From Epinephelus fuscoguttatus (taxonomy: Eukaryota; Chordata; Actinopteri; Perciformes; Serranidae), in the NCBI RefSeq assembly GCF_011397635.1, contig NC_064762.1:24764979-24828978 (forward strand): a stretch of 64,000 nt of DNA. Reading direction: 5' to 3'. The position numbers and the translations under genes are program-made. The notes under the pieces were generated by a model. That model did no database searches and was not told where the DNA came from. It worked only from the letters and a program-made list of their open reading frames with translations. Shown in pieces: positions 24,101-39,100 of this stretch (position 1 is its first letter; every line of letters begins with the position of its first letter).

Positions 24101-27100
24101 CAGAAACGTAATCAGCAAGCATTTTGCGAATCAATTATTCATTTCAGTCATCTTCCAGGCAAAACTGGCAAACATTGTCTGACTAGAGCTTTTCATATGT
24201 GAGAACTTGCTGCTCTCCTTTGTGCAACATGTTAGTAAACTCAGGGGGCTTTCACATCAGGGTACCAGGCCTGGATCACAGTGGACTTGGCCCTTAATTC
24301 CAGTTTGTTAGATTAGTGTGAACACTGTGTACCATACCTGGGCATGGTATGCTGATCCATACTCTAGTCCACTTAAAAAGATGGTCTAAAGCACTGTTTA
24401 TGTGTGCTCCAGTGGAGCATCAGGTATGGAGACAAACTGTACCAAAACAAGGAAGTGAACTGCTAGGATTTTTTAACTGGTTATAAAACAACCTCAATTT
24501 AACACAGATGCCTCTACGTCAGACAGCAGTGCAGCCTGCCGTGGAAAGACCCAGATCTGGCTTTGCTGCCACCTTCGACCAAGAGTAGGAGCTCTGGCGG
24601 GAGGCAGAGAGCTCAGCGTGCAAAAATAAGCAGAGCTTTGCCTCGTTGCTCCGCCTGTCGCCATTGACGATGGGCCCCTGGAGCAGCAGTGCCATCTTAA
24701 AACACCCTTTTCTACACAGTAGCACGACAAAAATGTCAAGTAGATGATGACCCAAGTGTACTTGGGGACGGGACAACATTACTTATGTGAAAGCTGAGTG
24801 GTGGGGAAGAAATTGTACTCAGACACGTTGCGAATCAATTGTACCAAATATGAAAATGCAATTTAATACATCACCTTGGACTCTGAGAGGCTATGCTGGG
24901 CATTATTTTTTAGCATTTAATAGACAAAATGATTAACCTATGCCAAGAAACTAGTCAGCAGAATAACTGCTAGCCCTCAACTGTATATTGCATATTAGTA
25001 GCAGCTTACAACAAAGAGCCCAAATATAGACTAGATACACATTAATGCACACACACTTGCCTTGCACACTACATCCCCTGAGAATAGAGCAACTCATACC
25101 TGTGTCAGCTTAAAAAGGAGATGAAGACAAAATACAGAAAGATAAAGAAATGTCAAAAAAGTGCTTCTTAAAGTTGGAGCAGTGAAGAATTTTCTCTTAA
25201 AATCACTCTCCCCTGAGATTATACCTGTCAGAAGAAGTCAGAACAGGAAATGTTAGACAAATATATAAATATATTCAACATCAAAACCCTGACACTACTT
25301 TTACAAATTACCAGGAAACAGAGAGGTGAGGTTAGAAAGTAGCAGAAAGAGTAATCGAGAAACTCACAGAAAAAAAAAGGGAAAACTACTGACAGGGAAA
25401 AGGTAGTCATCATTGGATACACGGGCAGAAAGAGAGGGGGGAGGGGAAGAAACGTCAGCATCATGGAGCACTGTGGCCCTGAGCAATTACAAGCTAAAAG
25501 GAGACATGTCGTGGCAGGTCGACCGATAGTTCTGTGTGTGAGGGAGAGGCTCTGTGCGGCAACAATGGGAAGAGGAGGCAGCCGACAGCTACAGTACATA
25601 CCACACTGTGGGTTGGGCTAGTACAAACGAAGAGACTCTGCTGAAGGAAAGAATGAAAGCTGGTTCAGTATCCAGAGATGGTAGAGTGGTTAAGATTAAT
25701 AACCTTGCTGTCTCTCCCTTTTCCATCGCCCTCTCAGTCCAGATTGAATATTGGCTTTGAAAACACACACACAGGGAAAAAAACTGATTAAAGCACTAAG
25801 CAATGCCAGAGTGGATTTCAGCACGCCATGTTTTGTGCTTATGAGGAAGGGAATGAGTCACAGTTAAACACAAGCTGTTCTCCCACTGGTCTGATGTTAA
25901 GAGTTTGCTCAAGAGAAAAGGTTCTTGAGAAATGTCAAAAAACAATAACGACTAAAACAGAGTCACAAGTGCCTCGTGAGAGCTGGTGGAAGAGGAGAGA
26001 AGGAAAAACATTCTTGCATAATTTCAGAAATTACAGAAATGACAAGTACGTTTCTGTTTAGAGATGTGAGAGGGATCATTGCATGCTGCTTCCAATGTCC
26101 ACTGATGACTTGAACAGAGCCTGAGCTGTGGCATTTGCCATACTGAGTTAAATAAAGTGGACATATAAAAAGGTTAAACTATTAGAAATCGTCTGGGCAC
26201 ACAACTGTAAGCTGATCACAGAGCTTAATTGCTAAAAGGTTGGAGGAGCACTTCATGCAGTGGGAGGACTGGGCCAGGATGGAGCGCCGATGACGCTGAT
26301 CGCTAATCTCAACATCCAGTGCCTTAAGGCCGTGCTAGAGGAGACTCAGGCCATGGGGGGCGTTAAAATCCCCTGCCTCGCTCTGAAGTGCCCGCCTGGC
26401 TGTGAATATCTTCCTTTCCCCATCTGTTACCGATGGCACTCGCCATCGCAGAGCTGCGAGGGGGGTGGATTGAGGAAAACACGGGTGGCGGAGAAGGGGA
26501 GACAAGGGTTTTAGCCCCTCTTTGCTCAGGCAAATTAAAATTCTAATTATCCTCTATTACAAGCTGGGAGCGCTCTAAAGCAGATCAGATACTGATGACT
26601 TCTGCAGCCAGCTGTTTGGCTGCTCCATAGAACAATAGGCCATAAAAAAACAGGGTGTGTATTCCAGTGTGTGTGTCTGTTCAAGTGTATCAAGGAGCAG
26701 GGGAATTTGTGTGTGTGAATGTATGCTACAGGGGGGGGTTGTGTGCTGGATTAGGGTAAAGACCAAGAGGATGATGATGCTCTCTTTGGCCTGGTAAATA
26801 TGTTTTTGTTCCTTTGCTGGCCCCTTGCCAAGTCCTGTGTTGTTTTTGATGATGTCGCTGTCATTTTTGAGCTACGGGTGTTTTTGTTTTTTGCCACGTT
26901 CCCCCGTCTCCCCTGATAATCCACGGGATTTTTAGCCAAGCTGTTGTTATTAGAGCGCAGTACAGTGCAGCAGAGCCCATGGCGGGGTAGTGTTGGAGAA
27001 AGGTGGGCTCATTCACGCCATCGGTGGATAGTAGTTGCTCAAATATCTTTTTATTCTGTATTACTTTTTTGGGATTTTTTGTCTTTAATGGACAGCTCAC

Positions 27101-30100
27101 GGTATAGCTGAGGACAGGAAATGAGGAGGTGGGAAGAGGGGGGGGGTGACATGCAACAAAGTACAGTAGCAACTGAGTCTACAGTTTTGATGTATGTAAT
27201 ATTTTCAATTTTATGATATTAAACTGACAATATTTGGGTTTTGCACAATTGGGCAGATGAATCAAGATATTTAAAGACATCACTGTGGGCTCTAGAAACT
27301 TCTAATGGGCATTTTTCATCATTTTATGACTTTAAATATTCAAGTAAATAATTGGGATAAATGGTGTAGACTGAGTAATATAAACACCTGTCAGTATAAT
27401 GCAATACAGTTTGACAGCAGCACCAATGGCAGCCTCCAAAGTGAAACAAACAACTGAATCAACACTTCTCCAAAACAGATCCAACAAAAACTGAACCATC
27501 TTGAAGGCAGGATTTATTGCAAGACTGCTGTATGTTCAGAATTGATTAAATTACTTGCTGGATTACGCATTTCAACAACAGGCCAAACCCTAAATATATT
27601 TAATTAAGAGTTTAATGACATTTGAAAAGCTGGAACCAGTAAATGACTGAAACAATTCACTGATTATTATTAACAGGGCTCGACAGTAATGGTTGCCAGG
27701 TTGTCATTAGCAAACAATTTGAGAATTTGGCAACCAGTTCTTGGCCTTTGGTTGCTCCCAGTGGCAACCACTTTTACCTTAAAACAGGTAAACGTGCACC
27801 CCGAATAAATACATTTGTAATATTTGTTGCATTAGTGATATTTGAACACTGCTGTTACAGTCAGAACAGGAAGCAGACAACGCTGCAGTGTGTTTACTCA
27901 CATGTGCACAGGCATCTGTTTTTGAGACAATGGCGATGCAAATTAACTTGTCTGACTGCGGGGTGAAAAGTTCAACTGAACTGTCAATATCATAAAAACC
28001 ACATGTGTGCAAATTGATTTAAATGAGTCCAAGCATCACTGAGTGATGGAAATTTATACTACAAAGCAAGTACAACTTACACCTCGATAAGTGACGCATC
28101 AACTCTACTAGCTCAAGGTAGCACATACTACAGGACCACAAGGCTAGACAAGCGCCAGAGCTCGAAGCAACACAAGAGCACAGCTCAAGGACATAATGAG
28201 GTGATGGCTGCGGGAGCTGACACACCCACTGATGGGCTGCTGAACGCCACCATTCACAAGATTAATGCCACCAATCCTTATCAAACTTTTTAACACGCAT
28301 TTTGTGTTCTGAAAAATGAGGAACCCTTTATGTCCTTGCTTCATCTGCTGGATCATAAACTACAAAGAATTGTGTTTGTAGGTTGGTTAAAATGACACAT
28401 CTGAGATAGGTCTCCTAAGTCCTTAAATTCAAAGTGACTAGATTGGTCCATCACGAGATACAAAATTAGAACGTTTAAGTTAAATAAACTTCAGGTATCA
28501 TACATACATCTTGCTTTAAACCAATTGACAGTGAAGCTATAAACACTAAATTATTAGGCGAGTAATAGTGTAACTGCAAAATGTGATACAAGGTGTATAT
28601 GAGTGAGCCTCCTTCTTTCACATATACACAAACATCACAGATGAGCTTTCAGTGACAGACACTTCACAGAGTATGAGGTGACACGACTGGCTGCGTGCTG
28701 ACCTGGGTGGGTGACACGGGACTGTAACATAGGATGCTTAATGTCAGGTTGAGCGATACTAGCAGTGTCATATTCGACAGCGAGCGAGTGAGAAGTCGTC
28801 ATGCTGTAACACTGACACACAGCTCGTTTCTGCTTTCATATCCTGCCCTCTCACAACAGCTGAGAACTGACTCAAAGAGAACAGCAGATTTTGTTAAACA
28901 GGGGGAAAGGTTATGGGAAAGAAAATTCGGAGGAAAAAAAAAACAGCTTATGAAGGTGGACTTGTAATACTGTAGGGCAGAAAGAATGCAGAACAAAGCT
29001 GAAACCTCAAAGCATGAAACCCATTTTTTCAAAAAGCGCCGTTGTTCCATCTCCAGGGCTTCTGAGGGAAGGTGGAGGGACCTAAACGTGGAGGAAGGGG
29101 GGAGGAGGCGGAGGAGGATGAAGAGCAGGGAGGCAGTGTGAGGGTGGTGCCGGCACATTTATACAAAATCCTGAGTACACACAGATACAGGCGGACAGTT
29201 TACTCACTATGCAAGTGTAGGTTGCAAGTGTCCCAAGGCGCCTTTGTAAACAACGGGTTTGTGTTACTCACTGACATCCTATCTGTGTTGAGAATGCGTG
29301 TGTGTGGATGGTTAGGGGTAGGAGTGTCAGGCGGAGCGGTGGGCACTCATATCATCACCCCACACTCCTAAAAAAGGCCAACCAGTGTCCGTATTGTACA
29401 CTGGTGTCAAAGCCAACAGTGTCATTTCTACAGTAAACAGGAAGCTTGCCAGAAAACACGAGAGTCAAGCAGCTGTGGGCTCCCAAAAGAGCCTTTCCAG
29501 AGAACTTCACCGTCCGCTTGTCACATCTTTTCTCACAGCTGCAACACACAGAAACAAACACACACGCTGCTGCATACACCCAGGGTGAAGGAAGTCTCTG
29601 AACAGACAGAAACATCCTCCCTCTCCCCACCCGTTCCTCCCCTGCTGTTGCAATGCATTTAGCAAGCCACGTGTGCTGCCATTACACCCCATTGTCCCTG
29701 CTCGCTGAGGGACGGGGCACGGCGACAGATTTAAGCAGCGTGCCTCCGAACAGGACAACAGACAACTTTGCATTTGAAGGGTTAAATATGCATGTGAGAC
29801 CACAATGGGTGAAAGCAGGAGGTGGGGGGTATCACCATTGTGTGACCCTCTTTCCAACCCCAAAGATACAAGCATACACACACACTGCCCTCGGGTAACA
29901 GATGGGAGGATGTTAGCGAAGGCGAACAGTGAGCTCCCCCTTCTCTTTTCTTCACCCGCACTGCTGAGGACAGCTGGGAGGCAGACATTCCTTCTTCTCA
30001 GCTTTCAGAGCAAAACAAAAGAGTGTGTGGGACCCCTCCCACACACACGTGCATGTGTTCAGACAACCCCCCCCAAAAAACTGTCAATGCAACTGTGGGC

Positions 30101-33100
30101 TGATCATATTTCAGCAGCCTGGGCTTGCTAGCCAGCGGAGGTATGAGTGCTGAGCCTGGGACATTTGTTGAAGGTGAAAGTCAGGGAGATAATCCCAACC
30201 CTGCTTACCAGGGCTGGCACGCTGATATGTTGGTAGTACCACTGAGGGGAGGGCAGCTCAGGTCCATTGAGAGCTGTAATAGTATGGAAATTTTTTAAAA
30301 CTGCAGCGAGACAAAGCTTAGTCTGCAGCTGGTGTATCTGTTCTGGTGAACTGATCTTAACCTGCATGCTCAGACTGTTTGGTGAACAGGTTCACTGCAA
30401 TAGCACAGCACACTCTGTACTACAGACAACACAACAGCGAGGAGGAAAGCTATTTTAAATGGAGCAGTCATACACCAGAGAGCAGGGAGACTTACAGCAG
30501 GATTTAGGATGTATGATTATGGTGGTTTATATTAGACACAAAGAGGCAGGGAGAAAAAAACGGGTGTCCCGCACTTTGCATTACAACTCCAATGATTCAA
30601 CAATGCGGTCACTGTTACAGCCATCATCACCCTGATACACTCCAAATGAACTTTGATAAAGCAACTGCTCTTGCTAGTCACCGAGGGAAAAAACAAATGG
30701 CAGCAAGTGTGTAACCTCTGAACACATGCAGACCACTCTGCTGAGAGAAGTGATATGCTGTTTGTTGTTAACAGTGGTTTCTTACCATAGACTGTATTGA
30801 AATAATGAACGTCACCCACTGGTTTGTGAGCTCCCATTTTAAAGATTCGAGTTTGCCATTTTGGCCGTCATTATCTTGGATTTTTGGAGCCAGAATTGCC
30901 GCTCAGTTCCTACACGCTGTCATACCGTGCAGTGGTCTTCTAACAAAAACTCTAGACAATGTCTTGGTTTAGTCGAGGGGCAGGACATCATGCGGACTGC
31001 ACTGCGGTCCTGTGGCTGGTTCTTAATTTTGTCATCAACAACAGAGTTTCTTGCTGTTTCTTTAATTTGTCTGACGATTTCAGCTTGGCCCTTATCAACA
31101 GAGGTTCCCCAATCATGTGATCTCTCCAGTTAGACATTTTTGTTCCCATCTTAGTGTACATGACTGTTCATATTCACTGTCACATGTTTGCTTTTTCCAG
31201 TTTCAAGAGGGCCACAAGATAGGATTATCATAAACTCACCCACTCACATGTTGTGAATTCTAGGGACAATTACCTGCTCTATTCACACGTGCGCTCAATC
31301 AGACAGGACACAGGTGTTGCACTAGAGAGCTGGAAGGATAAAGTCTGTTTAATGACTGATTCAGCTGATTCGGACATGTGTATTCTCATGTACAGCTCCT
31401 CTGTGTAATGTCTAGATAAGTCTAGTTTTGCAGTGCATGTGTGAAAGGAGCTTATGTTCAAAAAAAAACCATATAGGCTAGTGCAGTTTTCTGTCACCTC
31501 AAAACACAACACAGAGTACTAAAAACTGACACTGCTACCAATCACAAAGGGAAGCTGATCAAAGGACGTACTTGTCACAAGCAAGTGCAGATACTTTAAG
31601 TGTTGCTGTTAAGGCTGCCTTAGGTATAATCCAGGCATTTTTTGATAGATCTTATCGGCTGTATATTTCAAAGCCTGATCCTTTTCTGAATCTCTGTTTG
31701 TTCCTTGCAGAGCAACTGCTGTTTCTATAAACACAGTAGTGAGCATACAACCACACAAGAACGCAGCCAGCAATTTCAATTCACACATAAATGTGCATTA
31801 GCAAGAGTGTTAGATGCTGAATATTTAAAGGACTTGGATCTGGAATGGACACAAAAGAAAAGCTTGATGAGAATATCTCCACTCCCTGGTATCTCTACAT
31901 CAGTCCAACTGAGCAGAGTAGAAAAGCCAGGATTAGCAATGGCCTCCACCTTTATTTGGCAGGAACAGCAAAACATTCCCAAGAAAAAATATTAAGCTCC
32001 TGGGAAACTATCCATTGGCCTCAAGTAAAAGCCAAGCAAGCCACGTCAAGACGAGTTGGACAAAACTGCTGCTGGATTAAACTGAACTTAAACTGATACC
32101 TGTGAATATACTGTCATACTGAAACCTAACATGGTGTACAGTAAAAAGTTAAGTTGAGGAAGTGCAGAAATTCTGGAAGACAAATTTAACTTGAGCCAGA
32201 ACTACTTGATTTTGGGGGATTTCCTTGTCAGTAAGGAAGTCCAGTGAGAGTTACCAACAAAATACTGTTTATCATCACGAAGAAGACACAAAGTACTGTT
32301 TATATTGTAGACTAGACTCACAGCACTGCGAACAGTTTGTGGATGGATACACAGAAATTAAATTCCATCATCCAAAGCCTAGATGGGCCTACTGCCAGTA
32401 AGAAAAGCACGGCAACATCACCTACACTACCTTGTAACTTGCAGTGAGTGACTGAGAGTGTGAAAGGAAGCACAGCACAATAAACAATATAGTTACTTAC
32501 ACGTACTGAAATTAATGATGTAGTGTTGTCATGACACTGGCATTTCTAATTTCAATACAAAACCTTGAAAAATATTGATATTTTTTCGACTATTTCTTGG
32601 TTAGAAGCAGAGATGAGCCAAATGACTGTGGCTAACACTGACGATAAGAGAGAGCAAGAAAAAGCAGCTGGTACCAGTGTATAATTATTACTATGGAAAA
32701 TAATTGTTAAACCATTTCAAATATTCAGATTCGATAAGTATCGATAAATTGACATTTTGGACAACGCTGGCTGTAACTTAGAAGTCATCCTGCCTGACTC
32801 ATTCCCAACTGCCATCTACAGTTAATAACAATGGCTCCAGCCCACACACATAAACACAAGCTGTTAAAAATAACATGACTTATGCAGCTGAAAGGATTAG
32901 CATAACAGAAAATTAACCAGATCTCCAGTTATTTATCTATTAAAAAAATATTTGCAGGCTGCAGCTTCACAAATGCGAAGGTTGCTCACACTACCCATTA
33001 TGAATTGATTATTTGACCTTCCTGGCAAAGATTCCTTTAGACCCTGATAGCTTGTGATGTCCATTTGTTATTACTAAGGATGCACCAAATATTCAGTAAC

Positions 33101-36100
33101 TGAATATATTCGGCCGAATATTGCAAAAAAACCACACATTTGGTATTCGGTGGAATAAGTTAAAAGCAAGGCCGAATAATAGCGGCGTGTTTTGATAACG
33201 CAATCAAACAGCGTGCCGTGACGCGTGGAGTAAAAAGTCGGTAGTGTGGCAATCCGTCCCTCACTGCACATTTGCGACTAAAAATAGTTTTGAGCGAGCA
33301 AAACAGGCTTAAATCATTCAGCACGCTGTGCTAGCAGCCTACAGATTTCAACCACCAGCAGAAACGAAAGGCGAATCCCACCGATTGTGGGTTGAACAGG
33401 GGTCAGAGACACAGACAGTAATGTATTCCTGTCAAATACGGCGGCCATCAGCTTACCGGCGTGTGGACTGCCCAGAAGTACCTGAACAGCCGAGCCAGCC
33501 GAACACAGGTATGTGACGTGTCAGAGGAGAAACGAGCCGTTCACGGCCCACAAACCTCACCGTTCTTTACTTATGAAGGGGAGGAGGGTGGCTGGTTGAT
33601 TCTTATTTTATTTATTTATTTTATTTTGATCCCCCCTATGTTAATCACTTATTGATGCTGTTTTTGAAGTATGAATAAGTCAATAAGTAATTTATTCCAT
33701 TGAAATATCATTGATGTAGCCTATAATAGAAAAGTAATTTATCTTTTCATAAATGACAAAAGGCACATCTGTCTCATTTTCGCTGTGGTATCGTGATACT
33801 ACTCAGAACCATGATATTTTCATTGGTATCGTACAGTGGGATCCAATTTTGGTACCGTGACAACACTAATCTGGAGGGGGTTCATCTGCAAAAACGAATG
33901 AAAAACTAAACAACGATATTCGGTATTCGGTACTCGGTATTCGGCCAAGCTTTTAATATTATTCGGCTTTGGCTTCGGCCACAAATTTTCATTTCGGTGC
34001 ATCCCTAGTTATTACTTTCAAATTAAATATAAACTCAAAGATTAATTTATACATCTATAGGCTTATACAAATACATATGCAAATAAATATAGATATGACA
34101 TACGAAGCAATGCACGCTTCCCATAAATCCCGACACAATTATCCAAATGGACTCCTGTGTAGCCTGTACAAAGACCTTTGCTTCGTGGCTGCTGCTTATT
34201 GCAGAGAGCTGTTTACAGATGATGTAATAAGGACAGAGGGCATTAGAGTGGAGCCACGCCAACTGGCCACTAAACATCTCAATGCTCCATCTAATGGACT
34301 GTCTACAGTTAGAGGGATGAGACTGGACAGAGCAAAGCAAAAAACAGGGACTAATGAGAGGTAGACAGAGAACAGTGAATGTTAATTACAACATACTGCT
34401 GGCTAAAATGAGACTAACTGTATTCTAGCTGTGTCAGGAGGGTGGTGCAGAAACTAGAGAGGCCATACTTTAAGTGAGGACCCAGGGTCAGGCCTACGAG
34501 TCAGCAACTGTGCTCCGTACTGAAGTGTCTTTAAGAAAGGCATTTAATCTCTAACAGCTCCAGGGGTGCTGTTCTGAACCAAACTATGCTCCGACTCCCC
34601 TCTGGAGTGAGATCAGCTAAGAATCATGGGTTGTGAAGTGTCATCTCCTCTCCTCCCCTTATTTACAATCTCCATTAAACATGTACTGAAGCAGTAACGG
34701 CCGAAAATGAGACAGCAGTGATGAAGCCGTTTCTGCTGAAATGCAGTCCGCTAAAGAGAAACAGCTGTACGCCACCTCCACCCCATGACAACAAGCAACA
34801 CATATGCAGCAGGATAGCACATGTACAGCCCAGCCCTTCCCCTCAGCTCAAGTCTGTCACATCAAGTGGTTTATTTTATCTGCAGCCTAAGACTGACTGT
34901 GTTTGATTAACCTACTCACACGTTGGATGAGTTATTAATCAAGTAAACTTGTAAAAGTTTTCATGACAGCTACAGATGACTAAAGGTAAAAAGCTGCGTC
35001 AACAAATTGAGGGTTTGTGCATGATGCAGAACAGTATTGCCCCATTGCTACTGTCTCTACAGCTGTGGCATGTTGGGACATGACCGTATGTATTTCCACA
35101 CTGAACTTCAATGTGCATTTCTTCTAAAAGGCCAGTGATATTTCAGTCCAAACATGACAGCTGCCACCCTCGACTGAGCTGTTGTTGTGCTAAACTGACG
35201 GTCATCATTTTAAGCACTGTTTTAAAAAAACAGTAAAACTCTTGTTATATCCAGCTGTCAGTACTTTAGTAGCTGCTGTCGAACCTAAGAATTTCTGTGG
35301 GTTGGAGTTGTAATTGCCATTTTTAAGATAGTGCTAATGCAAGCCAAACATTTACTGCTGCTGCTTCGCATTAAGAGCACAGAAACTGCTAGAACAGGAC
35401 TCAAGAGTGAGACCAACAGTCTGTCAAGTGGGGCTAAACATTTTATAGCAGGTCTGTGTGTGGGGTGTTACATTTTACCCCATGCTCATTGTGTGATAGC
35501 ACCCCTACTCTGTACATCCGTCAGTACTCTCTCGCTCTCTGTTGAGACACAACTTCCAAATATTTAGAAGCCTGGGGTGCACATATCATTACATATCATA
35601 TATGTTATATCCTTAATATATTTCATTGTAGATTATCAATGTGTTTTCTCACTCACAACCCACGGAAAAAAACAGACCAGAAGCCTAAACTATCGCTGCA
35701 GATTGCAAGTTGGCCGCACAGCTCGGCATCACGGCGCGTCCTGTGAGAATAACCCCATTGATAACATCGGCACCGAAAGGAAGCACTCCACGAAAAATCA
35801 GTGCAGCGCTCCACGTCCACTATGAATCCCGTGTTACAGGGCCTGAAAGACCCAGCCCAGACCCAACATGACCAGTGGAGATAACTGTGCCACCACCTGT
35901 CTCCCCTGTCCTCGATAAGATGGCTAATCCTGATACAGTCTCTCCTTTTTTTTATCTACATAACTGATATGAAGGGTAACACCTAAAATGTTAGGCACAG
36001 TGCAAAATTTAAGGTGCACCTAAATGAAAAAGTTAGGTGAAACCACTGTAAAAAGCTAGTCTGAAGCCCTGTGGAAAGTTTTATTGTGACGCAGCTACAG

Positions 36101-39100
36101 TACCAAGGTTAGCCAACAATTGCTATCTCTTTGGTCTGTAACCAAACTGGGGATGTTGTTCTTCACTTTCAATCAGTGTACAGTTAAAAAATGTCCCAGT
36201 GATGAAGAGAAAATGGTAAAAAGCCAAACTGGATAGATGAATAAACCTTTAACTTGTCATCGAGATATCACCTTCTGACCTCCCGTACTGTCCCACAGAA
36301 AACCATTCATGCTGTTCATGCGTCACGAGCTCTGACATGGATGCTCGCAGTCTGACACAGCGTGGATGTCTCAACCATTGGCAAATTCAGCATGCGTGTA
36401 GGATGCTCTGTGCCTTTATGTGTAAGCTGATGAACTTGTTTGAACAGGATGCTGCTGTTGACTAACGGTGTAACGAAAAAAATCAGCCCACACCATTTCA
36501 GTGGGCCTGAAAAACACACATCAAAGAGGAGGGAAAAAAAGACAAGACAGACGAAGGAGGAATGAGAAAATGGGAGACAGAACAGAGTTGTTGTTTTTTT
36601 TTTTTTTTTTTTTAAAAGAGAGCGATTAACATGAATATGTACTTTGGCAAGATTTTAAGGAGACAGCTTGACAATGCACATCCACAAAAACACAAAACAC
36701 AAACAAGAAAGTACAAAGATGGTCAAAAACACAGAATGTAAGCAAAGAAAAAACTAAAGCAAAAGAATGAATAAAAGACTGAATGAGTGAACAGAAGCAA
36801 AAGCAACAGAAGACAGGAGGCTGGGGGATATATTTAGCAGCTCATTAGTCAGAGATGTCCTCTACTCAGCAGGCTGGTCCCTCAGATGAGGCCCTTTGGA
36901 AATCATTATGACTGCCTGCTGCTTCAGACAACCACACACATTTCACTGGAAAACAATTTACGAACTGCCTTGCTTCTCCCCAGCGTTAATGTAGCTTCCA
37001 AATAATTCTCAAGTTCTGGAGAGAGGCCCAAAAACAAAGCTTTGAACAATGCAAAGTAACATGGTGTTTTTAGTAATAACTGCAGATGTTGTAACATCAC
37101 ATCCATCGCATTAGCATAACAAATAACCAGTAACAGCTTGGTTATAAACGCTCCGTACATCTCAACTTATTTTGTGTGTTATCAGATTTGAATGTTGGTG
37201 TGTCTGGTGCTGCTAGTGCTACCACTTCCTGTTTTGACATTCATTAACCTTTACTACACAGCACCTGTCACATGCGGACAGATAACAAGATGGTGGCCAA
37301 CACACAGCACACACACACACACACACACTGAAAAATATCAGGAGAAAAATGTGAAACACTGAGTATCTTGATGTGGAGGAGGCCGGCAGCAAAAAGGGTC
37401 AGCAGTGTTAGGTTTAAACAACAAAACTATTTCATTATGGCCGGAAAAAGATTACAGATGTCACTATGCACACAGCTTAGAGTGGCACAAACAGTGCTGG
37501 AAAAAGAGGCGGTGTGTAGCTAAAAAGCCCCCTGCTTTGAGTAGCACAAACGGTGCTGGAAAGACGGCAGTGTGTTGCTAACAAACAACCAGCTTTGAGT
37601 GGCACAAATGGGGCTAGAAAGGCAGCTGTGCGTTGCTAAAAAAGCACCCTGCTTTGAGTAGCACATACGCAGCTGGAAAGGCAGCGGTGTGTCACTAAAA
37701 TGCACACAGCTTAGAGTAGCAAAGACGGTGCTGGAAAGATGGCAATGTATCGCTAACAAACAACCGGATTTCAGCAGCACAAATTGGGCTAGAAAGGCAG
37801 CTGTGTGTCGCACCCTGCTTTCAGTAGCACAAACAAGGCTGGAAAGACAGCGCTGTGTCACTAAAATGCACCCAACTTAAAGTGGCACAAATGCTACAAC
37901 CGATATTGTTGTTTGTTATACACAGACACTAGTCCCCTGGGTTAAAGTCTTGCATTTGTTGGACTATACCATACTGAACTGGTGGACACTGTCCAAGCAG
38001 GTTACGCTGATGCCAGGTGAAGTGGCACTGCTGTGTAGCCAACAATAATCCTAGCCACCTGGGATCTTCACCAAGTAATGCAACTGTCTGGTCAACTGTT
38101 AACAGTGAATGAAACGGTCTTGTGTCGCCTGTCCGCACTGCAGTTATCCGTTTCTGTGGGGCATTTCTTTGTCTGGTGAGGCGGTTAAAGTTTCCCTTTA
38201 GGGCTTGATTGGGTGGGAGAGCTGTTAAGTGGCACAGGGTGAGAGCAGAGAGTGATGGCTCAAGTGATAAACACACAGGTAATGAAAGAGAAAGGCTGAT
38301 GGATTCGACCAGACTGCTGCTAATGGGCTCTGGTCTCACCTGGCTAATGGCTGGAGCCTTAAAGAGAGAAAGGGAGAGAAGAACAGAGACATCATAGAAG
38401 AGTGGCTGTGCTGTGCCCCACATACTCTCTCTCAGACACACACATACACACACTGAGTGAGTTAGCAGTCCTAATTGCAGACTGGTGATCTAGCGTAGAT
38501 TCAGCTTGCTGTGGTTTGGCCCATGGCTTCCAACACCCCCCTAAAAGCCCTCTTTGTTCTCACATTTCAGAAAGGAGCCAGTAGCCAGAGTATTGCTTTA
38601 CTCCTTCCTACCTGCAAACTGCCATGCTAACAGGACTTTAGGGGACTATTCTGAAGAGTTAATTGCACAGGACCCATTGCTTCCCCCCCTCGGGCTGCGC
38701 TGTTTGTATATCCAGCCTATCTAGCAAACTTTCTGTGAGGGCTGGAAACCAACAATGTGCATGCAGACACAAACACACACACTTTTGTTTGGCTTCAGAG
38801 GGCAACAAGTTTCAAAGACTACAGCTGTTTGAAGACGCCTGAAGTAGGGCATGGCTCATTCAGATATTTTCCTCTGTGGTCGGAGCAATGACGCTATGCT
38901 AGCCACTGGAGTCTACTCTGTTATTAAAAAGAACGAGGGAGTTGTCGAGTCTCTTTCCTTGAGCTCGACTTTCGAGAAAAAAAACATCCTCACATCCTTG
39001 GGTTGGTCCTGCACAGTGATGCAAGACCTGCCAAAACAAAGGGATCTGTTTGTGCAATAGGCCTTCATCAGGTGGAGCAAAAATGTATTCAACTCAAGCC

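Noticed and set aside
37520-37861. Periodic 113-aa minus-strand protein
   Set aside because: It is the 58-bp minisatellite translated; the periodicity comes from DNA repeats.
37461-37897. CRISPR-like array
   Set aside because: Units are contiguous and diverged with no conserved repeat/unique spacer alternation, and the host is a vertebrate.
37929-38453. 174-codon minus-strand frame
   Set aside because: Low-complexity Leu/Ser text in an intron, no recognisable domain, begins in a CA/GT-rich tract.
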